DNA of 64,000 bases from Clavaria fumosa (Eukaryota; Basidiomycota; Agaricomycetes; Agaricales; Clavariaceae): assembly GCA_951802425.1 (NCBI GenBank), contig OX637804.1:2790001-2854000 (forward strand). The letters are read 5' to 3'. Position 1 is the first letter of the stretch. Each line of letters begins with the position of its first letter. Of this stretch, positions 45,713-56,824 are shown in pieces. Under the pieces are notes generated by a model, which worked only from the letters and a program-made list of their open reading frames with translations, was not told where the DNA came from and did no database searches. Made by a program: the position numbers and the translations under genes.

Positions 45713-47043
45713 TCATTGATGGCCGGAAGTGTGTCGCGTTTCTCGTGCGTGGTTATCCCATGCATTTGCGATTCTTTGGAATGCCTCGTCTGCCGCAGCG
45801 AGGGCGTTTCCCCTTTCCTTCCACGCCTTGATCCTATCCTTTTCCCGACGCATTACTTCCTCCATTGCTTTCATCCGTTTCTCTTCTTCCGCTTCAACGG
45901 CATCTTCCACCTGTTTCATTTTGCGAATCGCCGTCGCGGTTGCACGGATGGCGACACCCAGGTCGGTCATGTCCCCGTCCTTATCATTGTTGTCGTCGTT
46001 GTCGTCGTCGTTGTTGTCCATGCTGTTCTCGTCGTCGTCCTCATCGGGCGCCAATCTTGATCGCTTTCCGAGAACCGCATTCGTTACTGAGCCCGAAGCA
46101 TCGTCGTTTCCTGCGTCGTCGTCGTTGGGCGCGAATCTTGATCGCTTTTGCCGAGAGCCTGACGCACGGTTGGCATATGACAGAATTACCACCTTGTGAC
46201 CCGATTTCGCGACGGCCCTGTATTTTGTGGCCCGGGGACCACTCGACAGGTTACAGGACTGTCGATTCGCCTTGCACCGATCGCAGGCGCGGTTGTCTCG
46301 ACGAGCCACACAGACCTCGTTTCTGGCCGCACATCGGGAACACCTCTGTTGTACAAAAAAAAAATCAGGTCTTTCGCACCAAGATAACGTCGATGACGCA
46401 CCTTCACCCGTGCCCCTGGCAACTGTTCATCCTCGGAAGCGTTCCTCACTTCGGTCGCGCTCCCCCCCTCTGATCTCATTTGTGCAAGCTTTTCCGCCTC
46501 CGCTTCATCTTGCATTTCGCGAAGCGCCTCCCTCGCCTCTCTCTCCTTCCTCACCCTTTCTTCCGCCTCCTTAGCCTTTTCTTCCGCCTCCCTAGCCTCT
46601 TTCTCCTTCCTCGCCCTTTCTTCCGCTGCCCGCGCCACTTTTTCACGTTCCTGACGTTCCTCCCACACCGAAGCCATCTCCCTCACTCTATCCATGCCCG
46701 ACATTATCCCATCCATCACCACCATCAAATCCGAAGTCACCTTTTCTGTGTCGGGTTTGCATCCCACCGACTTTGCTGTTTCGCAGACCATGCTCGACTT
46801 GCTCTGTTAAACGCATATTTACTGTTTGACTGATAGCGAACTTTTGTCACTTACCATGAGTTCTTTCGTTTGTTCCTGCCATTCTTTTCCCTCTCTCCAT
46901 ATCTCGTTTTTCGTCGTTTGGTATGCCGCCTCCTCGTCTTGCCTACTTGCGATTTCCTGAAACCGCGTTTCGATCCTGACGCCATTTTCCATGGCTGAAA
47001 GTAAAAGCAGTTTGAATGGGTTGGGAAAAGCAAGTTCCATCAT
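45713..47043 (-). CDS. Gene B: Zn2Cys6-like cluster between coiled coils (407 aa, M family)
   Basis: Three exons: 47043-46855, 46803-46402, 46345-45713; phase-0 introns of 51 and 56 nt (GTAAGT...CAG, GTGCGT...CAG); 407 aa. Same architecture as gene A: N-terminal helix ending TKELM, Glu/Ala/Lys/Arg coiled coil (about residues 85-175), then C199-x2-C-x6-C-x8-C-x2-C-x6-C228 with the shared stretch NRACDRCKA. Two Asp/Asn-rich runs follow, with KRSRFAP and KRSRLAP repeats that could serve as nuclear localisation signals, and the conserved C-terminal helix. The cysteine spacing equals that of fungal Zn(II)2Cys6 regulators, but the mid-protein position is unusual. Two adjacent ATGs exist at the start. 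Converges on gene C. Confidence 0.8.
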
Positions 47044-47114
47044 GAGGAGAGATGGATGAATGAGGAGAGAAGCCGGGCATGGGAAATTCAACTAGATTAT
47101 ATAATCCGTTCCAC

Positions 47115-47180
47115 TGTGACGTCAGTAACGCTAGTAACGCTAGTAACGCTGGTAACGCTGGTAACGCTGGTAATGCCAGC
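47115..47180 (-). promoter_or_regulatory. Gene B promoter: TGACGTCA plus five tandem GTAACGCT(A/G) units
   Basis: TGACGTCA at 47117-47124 is directly followed by 9-bp units starting at 47125, 47134, 47143, 47152 and 47161 (GTAACGCTA or GTAACGCTG) and a variant GTAATGCCA at 47170. It lies 70-130 bp from the ATG. This is the clearest array of the motif in the window. Confidence 0.65.
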
Positions 47181-47748
47181 GACTCAACGGCTCAACGACG
47201 GTCACCGTGAACGCAGGAAGTACCTCCACAAACTCCTCATTAAACCGCTCGCAGTGAGAAAGGCGGAGACAGTTGTGATAAACCGCGACTTTGACCGTGA
47301 CCGCAACCGCGACCAACCGCGAACATGACATAACCGCGACCATGATCACAGCCGCGATCGTGATCGCAAACCCTCGTATCCGGGCTCTGGAAACGACAAT
47401 GAGGTACCGAAACTGTAAATGATCCCAATGAACGTGTCGCTCACAACGTCCACGACACAAGCGGAACTCCCACCGCGCATATCACTGCGATTGACACCAA
47501 CCCCTAACACCGATACCGACAGCGGCATCGACGCCCACACCCAATCGACAACAACCAAAGCACGGGTTACACTTTGAACACGTCACGGACGACACGAGAA
47601 AAAGCACAACAACACATCGAGTAAGGGGCACAGGTGAAATTAGATTTGCGCATTGTAGGTATCTTTCGACCGACCAGGCACCGCTCCCTCTATGTACTCC
47701 TTGACATATACGTACAAGCATAGGGCAATGCCCCAAAATAAGTTATTG
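47181..47748. other. Intergenic between gene B promoter and helicase 3' end
   Basis: Contains repeated ACCGCGAC and CCGCGATCGTGATCGC blocks (about 47285-47370) and no supported gene. Confidence 0.4.
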
Positions 47749-50700
47749 CTAGAATTCTAGTTGTTTGTTCTTCCGCATCTCCCAATAGACTAGAATGAGT
47801 TCGTGTACATTAACGAGTGCGGCAGGATTTTGCGTTCTGCTTGAGAGGTACCTCGCAATGTCATCCATGCCTCTGCTGTGTTCTGGAATCTCTAGCTGAT
47901 CAAATACGGCGCGTTGAATCGATGGAGTTGTGCATATCAGGTACGACAGGGGTTTCAGCCAGTCCCCAAATTCACAGTCGTTTGGGTCTGGCATTTTCCC
48001 AGCAACCGGTTTGGGGTGGTCGAATGGGTGACTTTGGGGAACTAGGCAAATGAAACACAGTTGATTCCCTGGGAACCTGAGTAGTTTACGGAACGCCTGG
48101 TACTGCTCGTGTAGGGGTTGAAAGCGGGGACAGCGGAAAGGGGTATTGTGGCTGCTTGGGTCGCTTACACCGTGGAACCAGCACGAAGCGCAGAGTCTGC
48201 CGTGGGTTTGAAGGAGTTGAGATAGAAGATCCAATTTCGTTTGTTTGTTTCCGAACTCGTATCGGATTGTTTCAGAGACGGTGTTGTTAGTAGGGTGGTC
48301 TGGCCATGTGGAAGTTTCAATCAGCTTAGAAACCTGAACAGTCGGATGAGTGACTTACTGTCTCTGGGGTTATGACGTGTAGCAAGAGTGGGTCGTGGGT
48401 GGGTATGTGGGACATGAGGGAGTGTGAGATGGCGGGCGGTACGCAAGGGTGGATGGGGTGGCGTCATAGCGGGGCGAGGCGGGATTGTGGGTGGGCGACG
48501 ACGATGTTGCGGCTCCTCGTTGTCCCTTTCGATCCCCCGTTCGATGTCCCGCTCCTCATGGGGAAGTGATGGACGTCGTGATGAACGGTCCTCTGTCGGT
48601 GAAACAGGGGCTCGCAATGCACGTGTGTGTGTTGGTGTTACGAGGGGGGACGTCGACGGTGGGGTTAGCACGACCGGCAGGGAAGTTTCGGTGAGAGGTG
48701 TCGTCGGCGGTTGCGGTTGACGTAGTCGCGGCCGACGTACCATCGGTTCATCCTGGCATTTTAGAAATCAGTTGGGCGGTTGTTCTCGTAATATTGAATG
48801 AACTTACCGCAACATTGATACAAGAATCGCATAGTTGTCCCATCGGTATTGCGGTGCAGCTGTAAGCCTGTCCGTCGGAGTGGCGACCAATTTCCGTGCG
48901 TCGGCATTGACCTCTTTCTATGAGGTAACGACGCATGGCCCCACGGCCTTTATGGTCCGTTTGTGTGACATCGTCGTCATCTCCCGAGGGGATTTCTGAG
49001 TATAAGAGGAGAGCCTTCGCCGGCTCTCCATCGCGTCCCGCCCTTCCTGTCATTTGATCGTATTCCAGTAACCCGTATGGCGCCTCGATGTTGAGGATGA
49101 ACCGAACATGTTGGTAGTCGATACCCTCTCCAAACGCAGATGTTGCAATCAGCCACTGATGTTTTCCCTGACGCCAATCCCCTGACACGATCGGTTTCTC
49201 GTCCGCGTCCATTGGTCCGATGTACATGGGATAGCCAGTGTGTTGCACCATCGTATTTGCGATATGTGTCGTCTTACAAAAGGCGATGCCACGATCTTGT
49301 ATCCGGAACGACCGGGCCACTGCCGTCATGATTTGCACAGCTCGGTCGTATATTTCGTCTTTCATGACCTTCACGGCGCGGTAGGAGATCTCCGGACGAT
49401 ATGTTGGAGCGCGCACTACCTGTACAGTGCGCGGGTCGAGTCTCATTTTCTCGATGATCGCAGTCACCGAAAACTGAGGAAGAGTTGCTGATAGGAATAT
49501 GAGAGGCACCGAAAATTGGGACAAGGCGACGAGGGTTTCAAAACATGGCCGGAACTCATGGGATATGAGTAAGTGGTGTGCCTCATCGATGACGATACGC
49601 CTCAGCATGCCAATATCGTGCATACTCTTGAGCAGGTTGATGAAGTGCCCGTCATTCGTCTTGTGTACCGGTGCAAATAGGAGACGCGTCCGCTCAGCAT
49701 TGAACGATTTATTCCCATATTCGCAATGTGGGATATTGTAAAGCGCCGCGGTCTTCATGTGTTGCTCATGTAGTGCGCGTAGGGGTGTGATCACAACGGA
49801 TACACCGTCCCTTTCCGCTTTGGCTGGACCGAAGAAAGCCAGACTCTTCCCGCCTCCTGTACCGATGATACCGATGACGTGAGTCTCTCCACGGCAAACA
49901 AGTTCCACGAGTTCTGCTTGTTGTGGAGATTTGAAGTTGACCGTCGAATCATTGAAGAGCAGCTCCAGTATCCGACGACGTCCGGGATGTACTGCGACTT
50001 GGGGGGGAGTTATTTGCCACGCGTTATTGACCGAAATTGCGGCCCTGGGAATTGATTGCACCGTCCTTTCAAGGACATCTGTAATCAATGGCATCACCGA
50101 CGTCTCCCATGTGTGTCTCAACTCTTTCTCTATTATCCCTTGCATCTCATGTCGCCGTATCATTGTGTCTAGGAGACTCTGGATTTTCTCGGTTAGTCGC
50201 GATACGCCATACTGTGTGTCATCTCCTTTTTCAACGCCAGGATTATTTCCCTCGGATGGGATGGCCAGTTTCTGGAACCGATGGAGTTGTATCGACCCCT
50301 TAAGCCATCTGGCAAAAGCATCATCATGAAAGTCATCGCGAAGATGGTTATATTCGATGCCGTAGGCATATCGCCCTGTTCGCTCAGAATGTCCAAATTG
50401 TTGCAGAAGGGGATTGTCCTCTTCATCATCCTCGTCAAGCGCCGAGTCGTCATTGAGGTCGATGTCGAGGAGATGACAAAATATCGTTCTCGCCAGTTGC
50501 CTCCAGTCGGATACCTTAAGCGAGATGTAGAGATGTTCTTCTGTCATCGCCGTCATGATCCGCGAGAAACTACTTGTATTCATCGTCCTTCCGGACCGGA
50601 CCCAGAGATAGCGTTGATAATTTCGGATACCTTCTTCGTCGTAAATTTCTGGGGCCAGCATCTGTTCAACTGGTCGGATTAGGACGAGTGTGTAGAGCAT

Positions 50701-53376
50701 AATGCGCATCGCTTCTCGTGCTGGGAACCGGGCAATCAATTTATCTGCGCCGGTGTTATGTCTCGTCTTGTTGTACGTGTTGACCAATGTCAGGTATCCG
50801 GATATCGCGTAAAGGGTGCGGGGGGTCGTCTCGGTGTTGACGATCGTCTGGTACTCCATCTCGCTGCCACGTGCAGGACCACCTTGCGTAAATTGTACCA
50901 ACATGTATAGGATGTTGTACAGCTCCGCAAAATTCCCGAATAGGTCATACAGAGCGCCTGTATATCATCAGTCCAGATCTTTGCGTCCCAGTATAGGTAC
51001 GTACCGCGCTTGATATCCACCCCGCCGTGTGCGTGTCGCAAGCAAAATCGATCAGAAACTGCTGGATCATCCAGCAGACGGCGAGCAAATGCATTCGAGA
51101 ATTTGTGAAACGGGTTGCGTTGGTCCATGACGAAAGAGTAACCGGGTGTTGTGTTCCTCAAGTCATCACGAATCCACTTTCTCGGTTCCTCAAGATTCAT
51201 ACATTGTTCGATTACCTCCTCAAACTCGGGGAAATCTAGTCCTTGAAGTGCTTTTGAGAGGCGTGAATTTCCCTCTTCGACCATCCAGCGTATGAATGCG
51301 ACCAATCTCTTCATGGAGATTGGTTGACCGTCCATCTGCACCACGCTATAGTCTTGATTCCAGCAAAATCGGGGTAGGTGTTTTACTTTAAATGACAGTG
51401 ACGCTATCAAATGAAATTGTTCGCGGAGTGCATTGAATTGGGTGGGTTGTCCCTCTGTCAGAATGGGTTTTATGGATTCGTGATAGACTCTGTGGAGATA
51501 GTCAGTCAGTCGGTCAGTCGCTAGTCTGTTGCGGCCGATGAAGGTGATACTAACTCTATAATCGATCCTACATGATCCCTTTTTCGCTTCGAAGCCTCTA
51601 CACAGGCAATGGCGCGGATGAACCATTGGATCCGACTAAAATGTGGTGGCATCATGTGGACTGGAGGGAAAGTTCGGTTCGCTTTCACATGGTATACGAC
51701 GAGGAATCGTCGCATGGGACAGAGCCAGTCATTGTCCTGGATTTCTTGTGGGTAAGTCGATAAAAGCGCGAATGACAGTTTGTGAAGCGGATCAAAGAGG
51801 TGTAGGCCGCGTTCAATGTTTTTTTCTAGTTTCTCTGCGCATGTATTCTGCTCCGCAGACAAGGTGATGGGGAATTTCTCTATGGGGGCATGACGGGATC
51901 GGAGGACCATGCACAGATAGCAGACCCAAATATGTGCCACGCGCTTCAAGTACTCTTCCGTCTGCGGTTTACGGAATGGCGTGTTTTCGACGTTGCTGTA
52001 CAACCAGTATCATGACATGTTCAACTGTCAGGGTCATTAATGGGACTTACGTAGTTGGGGAATTAATTAGTCGAAGAAAGAGAGTAGGGAGTGTCGACAG
52101 TAGCTCCGATGCGTGTTGGATGTAGTCTCCAACAGCTTCGACGAGGGGCATGTGTCGGTCGTCCTCTCCCTCTGGGTAAGCAACCAAGCTTCGCAGCTGA
52201 TCGGTATCGCAATCTTTCATAGGAACATGCCAACGGGTTGCATATAGGAAGCCATCGAGTTGTCGTCCGTCGAGGGGTGGCTCCACTATGCTGGGTTGTG
52301 GGGGTTGCCTGCGCTTCACTATTGCCGTGTGGTATGCATCGAATGTGCTACCCGATATTGTTTGTGTGAGTGATGCGTCCGTTTCTACGAGGGTTGTTCG
52401 TCCTCGAAACTCGTATATCTGGTGCATGGTTGCCGGGGCTGAGGCCTTGGTACTCGAGACGCCAGGATGGTGTTCTCTGTGGTGAATTTGCATTGTACGT
52501 TGAGACGCCTGTAGACGGCCACAACCAGCTATCAGGCACTTGAACCCTTTGACGTGTTTGAGGCCGGGGATGGGGGCTATTGGAGAATTGGGTAAGCGCG
52601 GTTTCCCATCTAGTTCATGGCGGTCGATCGCCTCTTTGAACTCGATAGCGGGAGGGACGGTTGGAAAATGGCGCATGGCATGGGTGCGGACTTCAGTGGG
52701 GAGTATAGCCGCGCCACAGTTGATACAAAATATGATCCTCAGCATCGGTTCTATACGGAGGTCATAGCGGGACAACAGAACGTTCCGGGTCGGCTGTGGA
52801 TCGAAGTCGTAAGGGTGGTTACGACGGGTTTTTCGTGATGGACGTGGTGATTGCTCTCGAGTACTTGCTTCGCGCCTTCGTTTGGGAAGAGCTGGTTGAT
52901 CTGAAAAGTACGGAGCAGAGGTTGACTCCGGGTGTTGATACGATGCTTCAGAGGGTCCTTGCTGATGAGACGGTGAGGATCGCTCTGATCCACCAGCCAA
53001 CTCAGGCCGATGGACAGAGACGAGAGTTTCGGCTTCTATGTCGGAATCGAAGGGATGTGAGGCGTTGGAGGGAGAGGCGCTGTCGTCGATTGATGCCTCG
53101 TAACTGCCGTTGTGTGTCATAAGGTGTTCGCTCAGGTCCGTCTGAGTGTTGCAGCGAACGTGACAATGCCGACATCTGTAGTTGTGATACCGGGACATGT
53201 GTGACAGCAAATGTCCAGGCTTTATGATCTGTGGGCAGTAGTCGCATTTTTGGGAGTGATCGGAAGATGTGGCTTGGGTTTGGGGTGAGCGGACGTTTGG
53301 GGAACTGTAATGCGGTCGTATGTTTGTTCATGCTGATACACTAGCACCTTATCACTCACGTTGGAGATTCAGACAT
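47749..53376 (-). CDS. C2H2 zinc-finger RecQ-like DEAH helicase, telomere-linked (TLH) type, 1763 aa
   Basis: Seven exons: 53376-53360, 53304-52051, 51995-51555, 51489-51005, 50957-48808, 48752-48359, 48299-47749. Introns are 47-65 nt and phases agree to one 1763-aa frame. Two C2H2 fingers lie near the N-terminus (CDYC...H...H and CRHC...H...H), and a further C-x2-C...H-x3-H pair in exon 2 (CINC). The central region carries the GGPARGSE segment typical of large fungal subtelomeric helicases. The SF2 core has Walker A GTGGGKS (1098-1104), DEAH (1190-1193), SATL (about 1222-1225) and motif VI QMTGRAGR (1367-1374), then a Cys-rich stretch ending QLCDSC like the RecQ zinc-binding subdomain. The C-terminal exon has CASCWFHG and CFIC motifs. 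Predicted 3'-5' DNA helicase; such genes commonly sit next to telomeres. The frame is intact, so possibly active. Confidence 0.82.
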
Positions 53377-53858
53377 TATTGGCAGCAACAATGGCGGGCG
53401 TGTGGGAGCGTGTGGTTCAAGTGGAAGCGTGTAGTTCAGGTGGAGGGGATGGCGGTGGTACGCAGGTTAGAAAGCCCTCAATATATACTCGATTTGAGAG
53501 GCGCCAGAGAAGTGACACGGGTCGTTCGACAGGGGCTCACTCGGAGAAGTATGCCTTGACATTTAATTAAGACTCGGCATGTCAGGCTTCGATGATCCGA
53601 TATTGGGATTGTCGGCGCAGTCGCGTTGATTAAACTCGTTCTCGTCAATCCGCTTCGTTTTTTGCTATCTCCCAGTTCATTTCTATTTTCTAATGTGACG
53701 TCATTGCCCGACAGAAAAAGCCATTGCCCGACTTTGCCGAGACGTCCACGTGATCTCATATTCATCGCTTTTATCACATATTTTATCCCGTCAGATCCTT
53801 CCCTGTCTTCTCCATCACTCTATCCTTGACCTAGACATTCTCCGTCTCCGTTTTTCAG
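53377..53858. promoter_or_regulatory. Divergent promoter between helicase and gene G (482 bp)
   Basis: On the gene G side it holds TGACGTCA (53696-53703), CACGTG (53747-53752) and a pyrimidine-rich tract before the ATG; ATTGCCCGAC occurs twice (about 53703-53732). No GTAACGC array was found here. Confidence 0.45.
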
Positions 53859-56125
53859 ATGCACGGCCAAATGTCTGACTGTGATGTGGCAGACTTCGCA
53901 GTAAGTTTCGTGTGCATGCGTGTGATAGTGATTTATACTTTGATGCGCATACAACCAGGAGTTGGTTTCTATTCGCGAATGCTTTGCAATGCTTCAAAGT
54001 ACCCATGACACCCTGGCCGATCTTGAGCAGAAATGGGTGTCGTTGGAGCCGTTATTGACAGGGCAGATCGAAATGCCAAAGGAGGTTTTTGAATGCGTCG
54101 AAATCCTGAGGAAGGAAGCCAAAAAAGTAGCGGAGATCCTCGTTAGGATTCCAGAACTGCCGACGGAGGCGAACATTGTTGCCGATATCCTCACCAGGAC
54201 GCCGGAACCGTCCATGTCAATCCCAAACGAATCGAAGATCCGGCGGAAGCGGAAGCGACTCGTCGTGTCAGACAGCGAGGAGAATCCCGACAGCGACGAG
54301 ATTCCGGAACAAGGGAAACATAAGGTTGATGACAATGACGATGATGCTTCTGTGTCTGGTGAGTGTCAGCCATCGTACAAGCTCGTCTGTGGTGTGCGTA
54401 AATGGGTCGGAGATGTAGATAATGATGCCGACGTGGAATACGATGACAACGTCAGTGGGAATGTTGGTATTGATGACGACGAGGACGACGAGGATGACGA
54501 CGGCGAGAAGGCCAATGATGACGACCACAATGATGAAGGGCACCGCCGGGGGCAAGGCGACAAGGGAAAGGACAACAGCAAGGCCAGCGATGAGGAACGT
54601 GAATCCGACAACGGCCAAGGTGGCGAGGGAGAGAAGGACGACGGCAAGAAGGTCGACAATGTGGACAGTGATTCCAACGATGGCCGGGGCGACGGAGAGA
54701 AGGACGACGGCAAGCAGGCCGATGGGATGGAGAGTGATTCCGACGAGGGTCGAGGTGATGGCGAGAAGGGCGATGGAAAGAAGGCTGATGATGTCGAGGG
54801 TGAATCCGACGAAGACGATGGTGAGGAGGTCGACGGTGGAAAGGCCGACGGCAAGACGGTCGATGGTGTGGGGAGTGAATCCGACAGCAGCCGAGACGAT
54901 GAGTTGGCAAGCCCTCTGGTGACTAGCCAAAGTTCTCTCCCTTGTTCTATTTGGATATCAATTCCTTTATCCCGGTTAGAACAGTACTATCGTTGTCGCG
55001 CAAAGTGGTCGAAAAAGCTTACGAGTATTGAATCGGGCAAACATGATACTCTCATCATTTTCAAGCGCTCCATTACTACCAGTCCAGGCCATCGACATCA
55101 TGCTGAATCCCGTCGTTGGTACCCTGGCTGATATGGAGAATGAGAGTTTCAAGCGCTTAATTCGCGGTTATATGGCGGTCGATAGCACCGACGAGGAAGA
55201 ATACGTGGCATTCGTAGGTTCTAAATTAGTCTTTGTGTCGTTTCTGAACCAGTGTGAGTCGCTAGACTGACGCATTTAAGCCATATAAATGTGGGCATGG
55301 TGACGTCAGGAAGATTTGCCGCACCTGGCTAGATCAAGGGAAGCATGGCCGAGCCAATGACCAGCTTCGGAATAGGCATCTGGTGCGTTTGTTGCCTTCT
55401 GCTCTTGTTTGTCTTGGATGTAACGCGCCTGGTAGTATTTGACGAAACGGGAGTTTAGCCGCGTCGGGGACAGTTATATTGAGATGATGCTAATGCAGAT
55501 GAACACTCTAGAGCTGACCATTGACATCGAGCGGCAATCACAGGGCCGTGGAGGAATGCGCTGGAAGACAAATTTCAATCGCCTCGTCTTCCAAGAAACA
55601 GAGCCATATCGGCACCAATTTGCCGCCTTGAAGACGGCCCAAAAAGAAGAGAAAATGAAGGAGCTTTCGGTCGAGTATAAAGAGTGGATGCGCGCCAACC
55701 AAGAAACGGTAACAAGACGTAATCGGTTGCTTCATTTATACAAGACGGTGCGTCTCTGTTTTTATTATTATTTAAAAAAGGAATTATTATTATAAGCGTG
55801 TGTGGGCACTCACATATTTACAACGTAGTTTGGACCCGCCTTGTTGCTCGATCCTTTGTGGGATGTTGATCGGCTCCGCCATCGATCCACCGACTATACG
55901 CGCGTTTTGGATATGGTTGTCAGAGGAGTGAAGGACGAGAGGGCGCGTGAAGACGAACATGGAGTGAATGAATACAACGACGGGTTCGTGAGGATTCCCT
56001 GGAGGGACTTGGAAAAGAACGCGAAAGACTTGTTGGAGCAGGTCGCTTTTGCGTTGGCCGGAGAGGAGGTTTATCAATACGTCTCCCTTTTCTTCAAAAA
56101 GTTTCCAGTCGCCACGTCCCACTGA
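53859..56125 (+). CDS. Gene G: acidic Asp/Gly/Lys-repeat protein, unknown function (645 aa)
   Basis: Six exons: 53859-53900, 53959-54918, 54980-55251, 55310-55382, 55454-55747, 55829-56125; phase-consistent, 645 aa. The short first exon is inferred from splice signals. An N-terminal helical part (residues 15-90) precedes a basic KIRRKRKRL run, then about 200 residues of strongly acidic low-complexity sequence with recurring GEKDDGKKAD-type units, and a globular C-terminal half (from about residue 335) with Trp-containing segments such as RTWLDQG and DPLWDVDRL. The fourth exon uses a GTGTGA donor upstream and is the weakest part. Acidic regions of this type occur in chromatin-associated proteins, but no domain is recognised. 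Head-to-head with the helicase gene, which may indicate co-expression. Confidence 0.65.
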
Positions 56126-56194
56126 GTCTGACGATGCTTTCCTGTCGGTACTCGTTATGTTTCTTTCTTTTTTACTCTGTAGTTTAATGTCAGG

Positions 56195-56570
56195 GGGCGG
56201 ATAGCCGAGGACCAGGGATCAGGTGCGAGTGCCATGTTAGACCGCGCAACGTAGAAGTGTCTCTGTCGCCCCTTGCCGCCAGCCAACTCAGCCTGGAGGC
56301 CAGGGGATCAGGTGCGAGTGCCACTAGCATGAAGTTAGACGACCACACAATGTAGGAGTTTCCCAGTCCCCTTGCCGCCAGCCAACTCAGCCTGGAGGCC
56401 AGGGGATCAGGTGCGAGTGCCACTAGCATGAAGTTAGACGACCACACAATGTAGGAGTTTCCCAGTCCCCTTGCCGCCAGCCAACTCAGGCTAGAGATCA
56501 GGGAGAGCAGCGTGAACCCGGATAGAAGTTTCCCAGTCGCCCCTTGTCACTAGCCAACTCAGACTGCAGG
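56195..56570. repeat. Direct repeats of about 90-99 bp
   Basis: GCCAGCCAACTCAGCCTGGA, then GGCCAGGGGATCAGGTGCGAG, then TGCCACTAGCATGAAG recur three to four times. Open frames here are repeat artefacts. Confidence 0.85.
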
Positions 56571-56589
56571 GCATCAGTTGTTCGTTATG

Positions 56590-56650
56590 CTTTTGCCGGG
56601 GGTATTAGCTAATCCGAGTCGTTTCCCACTCGAGCATTCCTCGAGTTCTT
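56590..56650. promoter_or_regulatory. CTCGAG-N5-CTCGAG module
   Basis: GGTATTAGCTAATCCGAGTC followed by CTCGAG-CATTC-CTCGAG at 56629-56645, the same order as at 22528 and 27830. About 180 bp upstream of the broken TET-locus copy. Confidence 0.5.
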
Positions 56651-56699
56651 GAAGAGCAGCTTATCTAATCATCATGTGGCCAAAGTGCACGTGTCACTT

Positions 56700-56822
56700 T
56701 GAATGTGAAACGAGTCACGTGAATGTTCGTGTCATTGCTTGTTCGTGTCATGTTTGTTCGTGTCATGTTTGTTCGTGTCATTGTTTGTTCGTGTCATGTT
56801 TGTTCATTTTTTTTTTCATCTT
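56700..56822. repeat. GTGTCATGTTTGTTC short tandem repeat
   Basis: Five imperfect 15-bp units between about 56730 and 56805. Simple repeat without coding support. Confidence 0.8.
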
Positions 56823-56824
56823 CT

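Noticed and set aside
54268..54930. Minus-strand frames rich in Val/Ile/Leu or Ser/Pro opposite gene G
   Set aside because: Antisense translations of the Asp/Gly/Lys repeats; no motif, and gene G has coherent splicing on the plus strand.
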